The notes under the pieces were generated by a model. It worked only from the letters and a program-made list of their open reading frames with translations, had not been told where the DNA came from and did no database searches. This document shows, in pieces, positions 11,396 through 22,756 of a stretch of 64,000 nt of DNA. Within the stretch, counting starts at the first letter, position 1; each line of letters begins with the position of its first letter. The position numbers and the translations under genes are program-made. The stretch is from Micropterus salmoides (taxonomy: Eukaryota; Chordata; Actinopteri; Centrarchiformes; Centrarchidae), in assembly GCF_014851395.1 (NCBI RefSeq), contig NW_024040596.1:6760155-6824154 (forward strand), read 5' to 3'.

Positions 11396-12929
11396 ACAAG
11401 AAATTTACACAACATAACTTCCAGGTAACAGTGAAAGCAACGAGACCTTTGTTACCAAAAAATCTGGGAAATGTATGGAATGAATTGTTCTTTTGTAATT
11501 TATTTGTAACTTTGGCAATATTGTTGTTTTACATTCATGCCAATAAAGTAGAACTGAAGAAGAATGTGCACCTTGTGTAGACTTCATACCAGGCGAGAAC
11601 ACAGTTTTCTAGTGCGGCAGGAGGGTGGAATGATGGAGAAAAAACATAAGGTCAAAGGTAACCTCATAATAAGACATTGTTTAGGTTGTTCGTCAATTTA
11701 AACGATTGAGTTATTAGTCTACAAAAAAATCAAAGGCACTTTAAAATACTTCATTTTAATTAATTACTGCATTTTTGCGCAACAACAGCTGCCCAGTCAC
11801 TGCTGTAACTTTGCCGACGCATAACAATCAGTAAAACTGCACTCCGTCTTTGCCCTTTCTTCCTTTGACAGTTGTCTCTAGTGGTATCACGTCCACCAAT
11901 ATAAACAAAACCCACAGCCCATGCACTAGTCTCCCCTCCTTTTCTCTCTGAGAGCAGGGCCTCGATAAATAAGCCAGCCAGCTCCTTGGTGGCTGGCGGC
12001 TGTCTCCCTGTGCTGATAAAATGGTTGTTGTATTTATAGGGCAGCAGCCGTCTTGGTCGCAGCCACCTTGACAGGGTATCCACAACACACGATGTCGTGA
12101 GTATACACAAAGTTTAAGTCGTGAATCTAAACAGAGTCGATGTTGTTTAACAAATGTAGCTCATGCTCACTGCTGTCATGGAGAAATTTGGTATTTTAGG
12201 TCAAGTTTGAATTTGTCACTTTCTTGCTATGGGAATAATTCCGGCTAGTGACCAGAACCAATGCTATACATTTACATCTGAAAGTACATTATAATAATCT
12301 ATGTCGTAGCGGCTTTAAATCATTCAACAGGAGTATAAAAGGGCATGTTTGTGGTCCTGGTGTTCCTCTACATCTTCCTCTCTCTGGCCTCCCAGCACAC
12401 TCTCTTTTCTCCGTATGACTTTCAGGTGACTCTCTGTCCCCCACTCAGTCTCTTTTGACATATAGACTTTCTGAAACCCGCTCTCATTGTGAAACTCACT
12501 GGCTCTTGCTACTGTATGACTTTCAGTCTTTGCCTCCCCATCTCTCAGTAGTTCTTATCTACCAGATGACTCACCATATTTCAACGTCAGATATTTCTCT
12601 CTCAGAAGCACAAGAGCTGCACGCTGCTTTAAGAATTGCTGACAATCTCCAAATACACACACACACGCACTTCACACACTGCCAAGCGTGCGTACCGTGT
12701 GCTCACAGGTACACATATTTGACACTTGGTGGTGTGTATATCCTTGACAACACAGCTGAGCCAACAATATAGAAAAACTTGCGCACACACACCCACATAC
12801 TCACACACATAAACACACGCATGCACGGCAGTTGGCTATCTGTCCTGACCACAGTGCAGTGGCCAGCGTTGATAACAGTCTCCACTGGACCAAAACTCAT
12901 CACTCTTTGCACACATACCTGGATGATGC

Positions 12930-12971
<42 letters not shown>

Positions 12972-13009
12972 TGTGCGTGTGTCTGTTTTCTAGTTGGCAT
13001 CGGCCTGAA
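11396..13009. other. Intronic stretch with a (TG)n microsatellite
   Basis: A (TG)n tract occupies 12932-12967, extended by GC/TG variants to about 12985. Long open frames crossing it are cysteine/valine repeat artefacts. The GC-richer part at 11930-12080 includes a GCCAGC...GCTGGC hairpin but no exon signals. Confidence 0.5.
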
Positions 13010-13100
13010 TTGAAGTCATGAGAGCTAAACAGAAATCTAGATTTGATAAGAAGTAACAACATCAAGACGCATGACCTATACCTGAAAGGAACAAAACACA
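13010..13100 (+). repeat. Diverged direct repeat, copy 2
   Basis: Matches 11153-11245 in the blocks GAAGTCATGA, AGAAATCTAGATTT, TAACAACATCAAGAC and CATGAC. An (AC)n tract (13097-13118) follows directly. Confidence 0.6.
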
Positions 13101-13628
13101 CACACACACACACACACATAGCTAAACACACAACCATGCCACAACCACAAATAGGTTTTACTGGAATGTGACCTCTACATAGTAAACTGTATAATCCCAA
13201 CCATTTCTGCCAACAGCACTGCAACAAGAGAGGCTTTCACGCTCTATTAAAGGATCATTTCTATTTCCGCATGTGATATTGAGATGGGCCATTGCTGAAT
13301 ATGCATATCTCAAAAAATAAGAACCAGACGGAAACACATGCACGTCATTGTGTTTGTGTTGAAAAATCTGCACTGTGCATGTCCTTGTCTGTTCACATAC
13401 TGACAAAGCATGGCCATTTCAAACAAAGGAATCAAAGGTCATTCATTGGGTTTGTTTTTGTTTTCAGGTTTAATATTGTGTTTTCATGAAGTTTTATAAA
13501 TTTTTGAAATTAAACTAAACCATGTGTGACCGTGTTCTCACATCTTTCTCTTTATAAACCTTTATTTGGACAGTCCACCTACAGATTAACCTAATCAGAT
13601 AAAGCAGCAGATCAAGAAACCCTATTCT

Positions 13629-13712
13629 ATCCATTTATTATATATACCCATGTATCCTGCACATGATTGCGTTTGAGCTGAGCCTGTCCCAGCTCACACC
13701 ACTCTCAATTGA
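13629..13712 (-). mobile_element. Possible degenerate SINE/LINE tail fragment
   Basis: CTATCCATTTATTATATA, then GAGCCTGTCCCAGCTCAC, resembles the terminal part of the common fish repeat also seen at 11252-11395. The match is short and decayed. Confidence 0.4.
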
Positions 13713-14673
13713 CCTTTGTCGTCCAGGAAAACTGGCAGTTTGAAAAGGCTAGCAATGCTCACATTTTAGCACTCTTTGGGTGGGAATTTAGCACCACCAC
13801 ATTTTTGTTCTTACCTCATTGTAACAGATGTCAGCTGTGATAAAGTCAGCTGAGCTGGTGTTTATGCAAAGGCGACACCTCCTGCTACTGTTTCGAATTA
13901 AACACTTTCCAACAACAAAACAGTGAAAGGGTTTTAATGTAAAGCAGTTACCAGAAGTGCAGCCTTAGCCACAAGGATTAGCGAACGACTGCTCACTCCA
14001 AGTCGGATAAACAGTAGTTTACATCAACACGTAGGGGCCCTCTTTTTGTGGCAACCCAACAACGCTCAGTTTCTTTTTCCTGACCTTGAAATTTGATATG
14101 CCCACTGTGTGGTATTTTGGTGCCCAGTGCAGCTGTGGGAGGTGTATGCTAATGAGGCTGATGTTAATAAATCTGTAGCCCCTGATGTGAGTACAAAGTG
14201 CCGAATCAGAGCGCAGTGCCATTACGTCGTCCACTGTGTTTTACCTTAAACCTTATTAAATCATGTGGACATGACACCAGGCAGCTACAAGGCAAACACA
14301 CACACACCTCCACACATGTCAGACTGGTGTGTTATAACTTTGAATTCTCTCTGTTTATTTGGGAGACTTTGGATTGCAGTGGTTCATTAATCCTGCGTCA
14401 TTGCCTCTTTTCAAATTTTCTTTTTAGCAAAAGTGTCATTTTTTTATTCTTGAAATGCATAACAGTGCAAATGCTGCTGACATGATTATTTATGACGTGA
14501 GCTACAGTAGAACTAAACTGAAAAAGCATTGGATTGAGGCATATAAATGGCTTCATGATATAATTTTTTTTATTTCTATTATCATATCCAGACAACTTGG
14601 GAGGCCGGGCGCCGACCTTTACCTGGTCTGTGCTTGTAAAATATCCACCGTTTCCGCGTCTTGTAAGATAATA
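13713..14673. other. Intronic stretch
   Basis: No recognisable gene. The section at 14100-14250 is relatively GC-balanced and repeat-free. Sequence from about 14590 to 14673 may be the left remnant of an older transposon interrupted by the element that starts at 14674. Confidence 0.45.
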
Positions 14674-16192
14674 CAGGGTTCTTGCACCATTTTTAAAGTA
14701 AACTTAATGCTTTTTAAGACCTTTGAAGACCTCAACAAATACAAATTTAGGACCCCAATTTTTTTTAAACAATTCTTTGATAGAAAAGAGATGTGCGTTA
14801 GATCTCTTTTAATGAACGAGGCAATGCCATATTTAGCAGTTTTATTTTCACAGCAGGTGAATGACTTTGCATATTCCGAATCGGGGAACATAGAGGCTAG
14901 CATACTACAGCTGGCATTAAAATGCATTTTGGGTGATGATTGTGATCGGGTAGCACTTAACTACATTAAAGTACATGTTATGCACCCGAGACGCATTGAG
15001 GACAGCAAAACTACATGTGGAGGTGGTCAGGGACGCCACGACCATAAACATGCTCAAACAGTGCCGATTATTGATCATGCTCATGTTTTTGGTGAACTGA
15101 TCGTCTCCTTTTATGAACGTGGATTAGGGCTGGGCAATAAAACAATAATGATAATTATTGTGATACCATTTTCCTCAATAACAATATAACAAAGGTTCAA
15201 TAAATATTTGATTTAATTAATTTGAATCACAAAGGAATTAGCACTTTCATTTCTATTAAGATATTTATTTTGTTGATGAAAAGGTACTGAGAGAAGATTT
15301 TACTTAATTCTTCTCATGTATATTGTTGTTTTGAATGTTCTACCTCAGATCTGTAAAGTGATGCAGTTTTTGATACCAGGCTGCTGTTTGGCATTCAGTT
15401 TAAAAGCACAGTTAACCATCTGGTTTCTTCAACTTTCATTAATAAAAATAATGATTAAATAATAATTTGACATTTATGGAGAAGTTTTTATCGTTTAACA
15501 TTTTTGGCCATATTGCCCAGCCTTAACTCATACACTGCTGTTGAACTCAATATAAACTACTAAAATCACAAAAAAGAGTAGCTACCACATTATAAAGAAA
15601 AGCCGAACCAAACTTTAGTTTCACTTTTACTTTCTGGCTGCGCTAATATATAGGCGCACCGCTAAAGAGAGGGGTAAACATGGGTAACCCATGGAGGAAA
15701 ACTAATCACCGTGTAAAGAAAGAAACAATTTAGTAGGCTATTTTAACCTGTAGTGATATTTAAGTTTTTGGACCCGCGCAAATGAAATAAGGATGTGATA
15801 TACAGTTGTTTAAGATAGACAGAATGATCGGGTCTTCCTCCAACCACTTTAACTTAAACTTTCGTCTCCCAATCTGGCAGCCACGGCTGATGATAATGAA
15901 ATATGACACGCAGCCAGACGTCTGCAGCTAACGTAAACGTAACATAAAAGTTCATTAATGGCGGGGTCTCGCATTGTCAGCTACTAAAAAAAAAATATAT
16001 TTCAAATACACGCTAATTAGCCGTGTTAGGCAACTGTGCGTGACAATGTGCGTGACAATTTTCCCACCAGCCTTAAACACACCAACGGCAAATTTAATAC
16101 CTACAGTAAATTTACAGTAAACTCAAGACCTTAATTTCCCTGAATTTATTTCATGACCTTTTAAGACTTTTTAAGGACCCGCGGGAACCCTG
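14674..16192. mobile_element. CAGGG-ended DNA transposon, non-autonomous, with nested MITE
   Basis: Begins CAGGGTTCTTGCACC and ends GCGGGAACCCTG, so the first seven bases of each end are an exact inverted repeat. Both subterminal regions carry TTTTTAAGACCTTT / TTTTAAGACTTTTTAAG motifs. The flanks are TAATA and CAATA, a 5-bp target duplication with one mismatch. No transposase is recognisable; the longest frame (ending at 15189) lacks known motifs. A related element lies at 18071-19893. These features suggest a hAT-like group with 5-bp target sites, but the superfamily is an inference. Confidence 0.7.
15125..15525. mobile_element. hAT-type miniature element nested in the larger transposon
   Basis: The left end TAGGGCTGGGCAAT and the reverse complement of the right end, TAAGGCTGGGCAAT, match at 13 of 14 positions. 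This is the GGGCTGGGCRATA terminus that is very abundant in fish hAT miniature elements. The interior is AT-rich with no coding potential. I could not identify a clean 8-bp duplication. Confidence 0.65.
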
Positions 16193-16785
16193 CAATAGAT
16201 AACAACCCTTTCCTCTATGTTCCTCTGCAAAATGCTAAAATGGCCCGCCAAGTACACCTGGGCGGCCCGCCCAAGTAAAGTCTGTGTGTGGGAAAGACTA
16301 ATATCATCTATCATCAAAAACCCCACACCATCTGTCCCTGGCTGCGGATTTGTTGTGCTGTGTCCACATTGTGCCGCTCTCTGGACAACAATATGATTTT
16401 CTGAAGAACCGCCTTTCCATTTACTAATCACTACACCCTCCATTTCATATTTCACCCAGCCCTTTGGCACTGCTGCACCTAGGAACCAAAATAGCAGGTG
16501 TGCTTTCAGACGCTGACACAGTCCGTTCACTGAAGACCTTCCACTTTGCACTTGTTGTTGCACCTGAGTGATTTCTTTACTTTCTTTGCTAAGCAGATTA
16601 GGTGCAATAATCTAAGAGAAGCATCCTGAAGTAATGTTAGTTGGTAGTTGGTAGTTTTTAGGCTAGGTCTTTCTTCCGTCCCATTACCATCCCAAAATGT
16701 ATTTCTTTATCGCGTGATCGCGTATCGGTGACTATTTTTTTTCCCGTCCCCATGATGGCAGGACACCGTTAAGTTAGAGCCCTGA
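16193..16785 (-). mobile_element. Fragment of an older hAT-like element
   Basis: The right end, read in reverse complement from 16785, is CAGGGCTCTAACTTAACG, a typical hAT terminal repeat in fish. Inside, 16230-16290 contains GGCGGCCCGCCCAAG next to GGCCCGCCAAG. The minus-strand frame 16171-16563 may be a relic of element coding sequence, but I recognise no domain. The element appears to have been split by the insertion at 14674-16192. Confidence 0.45.
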
Positions 16786-18070
16786 GAGGAATGGTAAAAG
16801 AAGGATGAAAATTTGCCAGAGGTTATTAGTTCTCAAAATACAATGAAAAGGAGCAAAAACCTCTTCTTGTGGTTGTGCAACAACTGTAACTCCACGTCTC
16901 CAAAACTAGTAGACCATGTTAAACTTTGACGCGGTTACTGGCTTACATACAGAGAATTAAATCATGGAAAAAGGCTTCTTCCGTGTTTGATTTAAGGACC
17001 TCCATGATAGATTTGCTCTCTAACCCTTGGACTCAGTCATAAACAAGTAGTCATGTGGGCACCCAACAACCACAGATACATGAAATGTTCTGTATCTTGA
17101 CTCAAACTTTATGAGGATAGACTGAAGGGAATCATGCATGTTAAAAAACAGATAATAAGTCATGACATGTTGACTCATTCTGCCTTGCTGGCAGAAAGAG
17201 GACACAAATCACACATGCCAGTGTGGGAGTCTGTGTAGGTGTGTGTGCATTTGTGTATTCAGACATGCTTTTCGTACTTCTGAATTAATGTGAGAGCATA
17301 CGTTCATTCTTGCGTGCACTATGTGTGTGTGTGTGTGTGTGTTCTGGCGTATGTGTCTGATGTATGTTTTCATCCTTCTTTTCTATTGTGTGTGTGTGTG
17401 TGTCTAACAGACGTTCAGCGGTCATCAGACCAGCCAGGCACCAGTTCCAGACAGCGAGGTCAGAGTCATTCACTAATCATATTAACATTCCTTCATAATG
17501 ACCCAACGCATAACTCTCCCTTTTAGGTCTTTTCTCTCTCCTTCCATCCATCTGCCTCACTCATGCTTTCCACCCTCCTCCTCCATTCCCTGTCTATGTT
17601 TCTTTCTTGATTTTATCTACCTCATCGCCTCATTCTTCCTGCCTCTTTTGAACTATTAAGTCCATCCCTAACCCACAACAGTTCTCTCATTTGTTGACTT
17701 TACCCCTGCATATCTCGATCTATTTACAGCCCCTTCCCATATTTCCTTCATGAAGTCTACCACTCACTCTCCCCAACTGTCCTCTCATTTCCTCAAAGGA
17801 AATCCCATCTCATCTTTCTTTTATCCCCCTCTTTCTACTAAAATGCCCTTGTGTAGTCGGTCACTGTCTGATCTACCAGTAGGTCGCCAAATGAATCAGG
17901 AGGAAACAGAATTATGGGCACTGATAAGCACCTTGTACAAGGGATTGACAGTGGGTATAGTGTTAATGCTTTAAGTGTAATACTGCTGGTTCAAGCTCCT
18001 CAAACGTGAGGCCTTTCTGCTTTTCTTTTTCATATATGACCGTAAACTGAATCTCTTTGGGTTCTTACAC
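16786..18070. other. Intronic stretch with (TG)n and a pyrimidine-rich block
   Basis: (TG)n runs lie at 17322-17342 and 17386-17403. The plus strand is C/T-rich from 17520 to about 17850. No exon is supported. Confidence 0.5.
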
Positions 18071-19893
18071 CAGGGTATATACAGGAATCCTGAAGTAAAA
18101 TTCAATACCCTTTTAAGACCTTTTCAACATATTTTAAGACTGCCGCGCCACTTTGAGCTGTAACCGATTAAATCAGCCACACACCTTTAAAAGGGACATT
18201 TTTGAGGTTTTAAAAGGAATTTAGGTATATTTCTAACATATTTATTGCCTATATGTCATCAGGTTGCAACGCAACCTAAAAAATGAGGCATTCACGAACT
18301 TTCTCAGTTGCCTATGTAGGCCAGTATAGGCCAACAGTTTTCTATGTGAAGGACTGGTCAGATTTCCTGCGAAAAGCAACTGTCTTACATAAGCTATGAC
18401 GTTTATGTACGCAATATTACTGCAAATCATGTGAAACACAGTGTAATTTTGTGTTTTAGTTTAGTTTAGTTTAGTTTTGGTTTAAACTAGATAATGTGAG
18501 CTTGCCTGCAATGTTATGTGTGATAACTTTCATCGACCACTTAATCAATACAACAAAATTCAAACAGGCCAGGAGGGAACAAAGATGAAGAGAATAAACT
18601 GAGTGAGTAATAACCTAAGTAGTGTAGGCGGTGTAGCACAGATAGAACCTGGAGGAAGAACTAGGCTAAATGACCGTATTAGTATAATATTATAACATTA
18701 AATTAAAAGTATATTGTTAATTTAATAGTAAACTAAAAGTTTGATATTAATATATTCATTATGCTACTATATTCAATATAATTTCATATAATAGTATAAT
18801 AATAATAATAATAATAATCTTTATTTGTAGAGCACTTTTCAAAAACAAGTTACAAAGTGCTTTAACAAGTGTAAAGACAATAATACCCAAAAGACAATAA
18901 TACAAAAACAATACAAGATAAAAGCATGAAAACATTGAAAAGACTAAAATACATGTTTAAGATAAATATAAAATTAGTAAAATAGAATAAAATAAAAGGG
19001 ATAAAATAAAGTCAAATAAGATCAGGAAAGGCTCTCCTATAAAAGTATGTTTTAAGAAGGGACTTAAAAGAGTTCAATGACTCAGCTGACCTGATTTCCT
19101 CGGGCAGGCTGTTCCAGAGCCTTGGGGGCCTGACAGCAAGTATATAACTTACCACTAGTTTAATATTAATTCAAATTACAGCTGCTTCAGTTTGGGGTTG
19201 TTTTTTATTCATTATCTTAATAAAAAATGCTCTAGGCTACATGATAGTCTCCAACCTTGATTTTAGGCAGGCTACTCACTCGTCAATAATCATAACTGTT
19301 TATGCAGAACATTCAACTTCAACATTTATAAAGTTTGTTGCAGCACATCAAACTTAAAAAAAAAAAATCCCGCTCCATCCAGGCTGTGATTGATTTGTTC
19401 ACAAAAAGCGCTCTTGTTTTTCATGAACGGGGCTGTTCAAAGTGGCCACAGAGCGACCGGCCAACCGGGTTAATCACGTTACTCCTGATCGCCACTCCGA
19501 CTATGTGTTGGACGATTAACATTGCGGGTCCGGCGGGGTGGGAGATTACGGACGGTTGTATTCGTAAATCACTTTCCAGTTCACAAAGATCTATTTTTTG
19601 GAGCGTTTAAGAGTAAAATAGGCGCTCGGGAAGATCCCTGCGCCTAACGTTACATAGATGAATCACAGTCGCTACTCACTGCCTGTCTAGTATTTTTGGC
19701 TATGCATTATTAATAAATACATTCACCAACACTTTTAGCAAACAAACTTTTGGAAAAAGACATTGAAATATCTTCAAAATTGAATACCTTATTAAATGGC
19801 GATTAAGACTTTTTAATACTTTTTAACGGCCTTACTTTTTGCAAAATTGATTTATTACCTTTTAAGACTTTCTAAGACCCCGCGGACACCCTG
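18071..19893. mobile_element. CAGGG-ended DNA transposon, second copy of the family
   Basis: Begins CAGGGTATATACAGG and ends GCGGACACCCTG, and is flanked on both sides by the perfect 5-bp repeat TACAC. Subterminal CCTTTTAAGAC motifs at both ends match those of the element at 14674-16192. It carries an (ATA)n run and a nested repeat at 18819-19140. A minus-orientation sister orientation is not evident. No transposase domain is recognised, so it is non-autonomous or decayed. Confidence 0.72.
18796..19140 (-). mobile_element. Nested interspersed repeat (retroelement 3' end)
   Basis: Starts with (ATA)n at 18796-18819, then CTTTATTTGTAGAGCACTTT, an A-rich middle, and CAGGCTGTTCCAGAGCCTTG near 19110. 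This order is a very common fish repeat read backwards, with the trinucleotide run as its 3' tail. I take it to be a LINE-type 3' end inserted into the DNA transposon; the family is not assigned. Confidence 0.55.
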
Positions 19894-20339
19894 TACACTG
19901 TAGGTCAAAAAAACAAGACAGTTAAATATATTTGCACTGAAAAAAGAAAAAGAAGTAATAAAGTATCATGGTATGACAAAAACTATGCTTCTGTCTTTCT
20001 CTAAGACGATAAACATCTTCATATTCATTTATCCGAACAGTCAGAACATTTTTCCTTGTTAAATAAATATATTTCTGATCATGAACAGAAACAGAACTCT
20101 GCGGTAAGACGTTCCAGACTTTGGTGAGAAAAGAACAACATGGTAGACCGTTACAGTAGATGTAAGCTTCGAGATTTTCTGGATCAAATGTTTGTAAAGG
20201 GCTGTTTCAATTCCATCAGTGCAGCGAGTCTTACAGCTGTGGTGTATTGCAAGAGGCTGACAGGAGCATGCTTACTGTAGGTCAGCTTTTATTTTGTGTT
20301 GGTTTATGCATTTATATTTGCTTGGATACTGTGTGTGTG

Positions 20340-20377
<38 letters not shown>

Positions 20378-20532
20378 GGGATCTCTATCCACACCAGGTT
20401 TGTGTCTACTATTCTCCAGCCAAATCAAATGGAGTCTGTGTGACTTGGCCTGGACCAGTCTGACTCAAAGTGGTTATGCATTTGGCTTGATGTTCTGCAG
20501 TGGCTCTAGCTGCTTTCATACAGACACGCACA

Positions 20533-20574
<42 letters not shown>

Positions 20575-22689
20575 TCAGTCAGTGTGTATGATTTAACTGT
20601 TAATGGCTCCAAGTCTCGGACGATGAGTCAGCTCCTAATTGCTCCTGTCAGTCATGACCACCGAACCTTACTGAAGATTACCTCATGACTCTATATGTGT
20701 GTGTCTGAGCGTGAGTTAAGCTCAATGGTGCAGTGGCCCATGGGGACTGAAAAGAGACAGAAAGAGAATGTAGTAGAGACAGAGAAATAATAAATGTCTG
20801 AGCATGAGACTATCTCCATTATTGACTGAGACAGTGAAAGGATGTATATCATATCTGTAGTGTGTATGAGTATGTCTACACTGGCCCTAGTAGACGCAGC
20901 TATGTGTCTGGGTTCACTGAGTCGGCACTGATCCCATCTCGTCTGACTTGGGGATTACAACCTTCTGACCTGCTGCTGGGTGTACTCACACACACACACA
21001 CACACACACACAGAGCAGTGGGATATAGATGAAAGCGACAGGTAGGAAGGTAAAGAAGGTAGTATAGGCAGGACATGGAAGAATTTTTACATTTTCACTT
21101 GAAAAAATGCTAAAATGAGAAGAATATCTAACTGCTTTGTATTTGCCTTGTGCCTCTCCCCTCTTATGATCTCTTTGCTGATCCCTCTTTCTCTGCATCT
21201 TGCAGTTGTTCTGGACCATCAGTGTAAGCCCAGTTTCCTTTCTGTTCCATTAGATTCAGCACATTTGTACCGTTCAAACGCTCCACATGTCCTTATAAGG
21301 CCAGAGTGAGTAACAGCATTGGGCTCAATCCTGTGATCATGCAGGAAACTCCACTGTCTGACTGCAAAGTATGTATTTTTCTGTACATGCGTGACTACAG
21401 TATGTACATGTGTGCATTATAATGTATTTGTATGTAGACGTGTGTGTGTTCCTCAGGCGATGCTGTCCGTCACCCTTGCGCCAAATAACCTTTGCAGTCA
21501 TTGAGCTATCTGCTCAAAAAAACTTTATTAGCATTCACTGCTTTATCCAGACAGTCATTCTTGTATTCACTGAAGCCAACAAGGGGGTGCAGCTTACCAC
21601 GCAGTTTGTGCAATAATGCTGATTTGTCAAATGATAAATTTACATTGGAAGTCTCCAGAGATGCCAAACACTAAACCTTATCCAATTTGTGCGATGGGTA
21701 AAAATTGTAGTACGATACAATTCTTAGTCGAATCAGTCAATAAAGTGAATAAAGGGTGCTTTCTGCAAAAACGCTTAGTGCGCAAGAAAAGTCATCACAG
21801 CTGAAAGTTTTCTCTCATTCAATTGAGCCATAGTTAAATATGAGTTCATTACACTTAGGCTGCATTTAGACAGAGAGAGAAACAGAGAGAATATGATCTG
21901 AGCAATTGGTTTTAACAGCACTAATGTGTTTTCCATGAGGGAACCTGTGGTTTAGTGTTTAAACTTGTAGTGTATGTGTGAGTGCACATTTGGGTGTACA
22001 AATATGCGTTAGCATGCTGGTTCAGACTGCTTACATGTGTAGTGTCTGATTGAATTTGTGCTTTGTTGTCGGTGTGTATGCGCCTGATTTTGTGCGTCCT
22101 TGTGCGGGGATGTGTGTATGCTGACAGAGCAAAAATTACACATCAGACCTCTTTGAAATGCATCCCCTTCAAATCATCAGATGGAGTCTGCAAGTGTGTC
22201 TCTGCTGCCAGCAGTGCAGTCTTTGGTGATTGGGTGATGTGGTACAGTATATTCCAGTGGATTTATGGTCACAGAGAGCTGGCATTAATAATAGGGACTG
22301 GAGGAATATGGCCTTACTTGGTACAGTCGGCATGCTAAAGCACAAAACTCTTTTTGCATTTTCTCTCTTTATTTCTCAAATTCTGTATCTAAATGTGTGG
22401 GTTGAGTATAAGCTATCCCTTCTATCACCGTCTCTGTATAAGTGCTTGAGGATATAGTACGAACAAATGGATGGACCTATCTCTCATCTCAACTAAACAA
22501 CAGTATTTTATTCCCCAATGTCATATTTAGTAGAAAAATAATGATGCGCCTCTTATTGGAGAGGGAGAAAATTGGAAACAGAGAGGTTTAGAGAGACACA
22601 GTGCTGAAAGAACATGAACCAAACTGAATGTGATGGAAAACTAGATTAAAATGGAGAGTGAGATGACAAAGAGACACACTCAGCTACAA
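19894..22689. other. Intronic stretch with three CA/GT microsatellites
   Basis: Contains a compound (GT)(AT)(GT) tract at 20331-20374, (AC)n at 20538-20572 and (AC)n at 20986-21012. The many short frames between them have no splice context or recognisable similarity. Confidence 0.5.
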
Positions 22690-22756
22690 GGTTTACTGAT
22701 GTCCCTTTCTACTAATAGAGAGTTGGGGTTCGATCCCCTGCCTGTCCACCTATAAA
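22690..22756 (+). mobile_element. Possible degenerate tRNA-SINE fragment
   Basis: GGGGTTCGATCCCCTGCC at 22726-22743 is a good B-box/T-arm-like sequence, preceded by AATAGAGAGTT. It has the look of a SINE head but no A box or tail that I can see, and it cannot fold as a complete tRNA. Confidence 0.35.

Noticed and set aside
12703..13227. 174-residue minus-strand frame with His-Thr repeats
   Set aside because: Half of it is translated (TG)n microsatellite and the rest shows no family motif.
14455..15189. Longest open frame in the window (244 residues, plus strand)
   Set aside because: It crosses a transposon boundary at 14674 and runs into the nested element at 15125. It has no recognisable domain and mixes unrelated sequences.
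16171..16563. 130-residue minus-strand frame
   Set aside because: It starts across a transposon end and lies in a repeat fragment. It may be transposon-derived but no domain is identifiable.
22726..22743. Good tRNA T-arm-like sequence suggesting a tRNA gene
   Set aside because: No matching D arm, anticodon arm or acceptor stem; more likely SINE debris. The SINE heads at 33.9, 46.3 and 50.8 kb were also rejected as functional tRNA genes.
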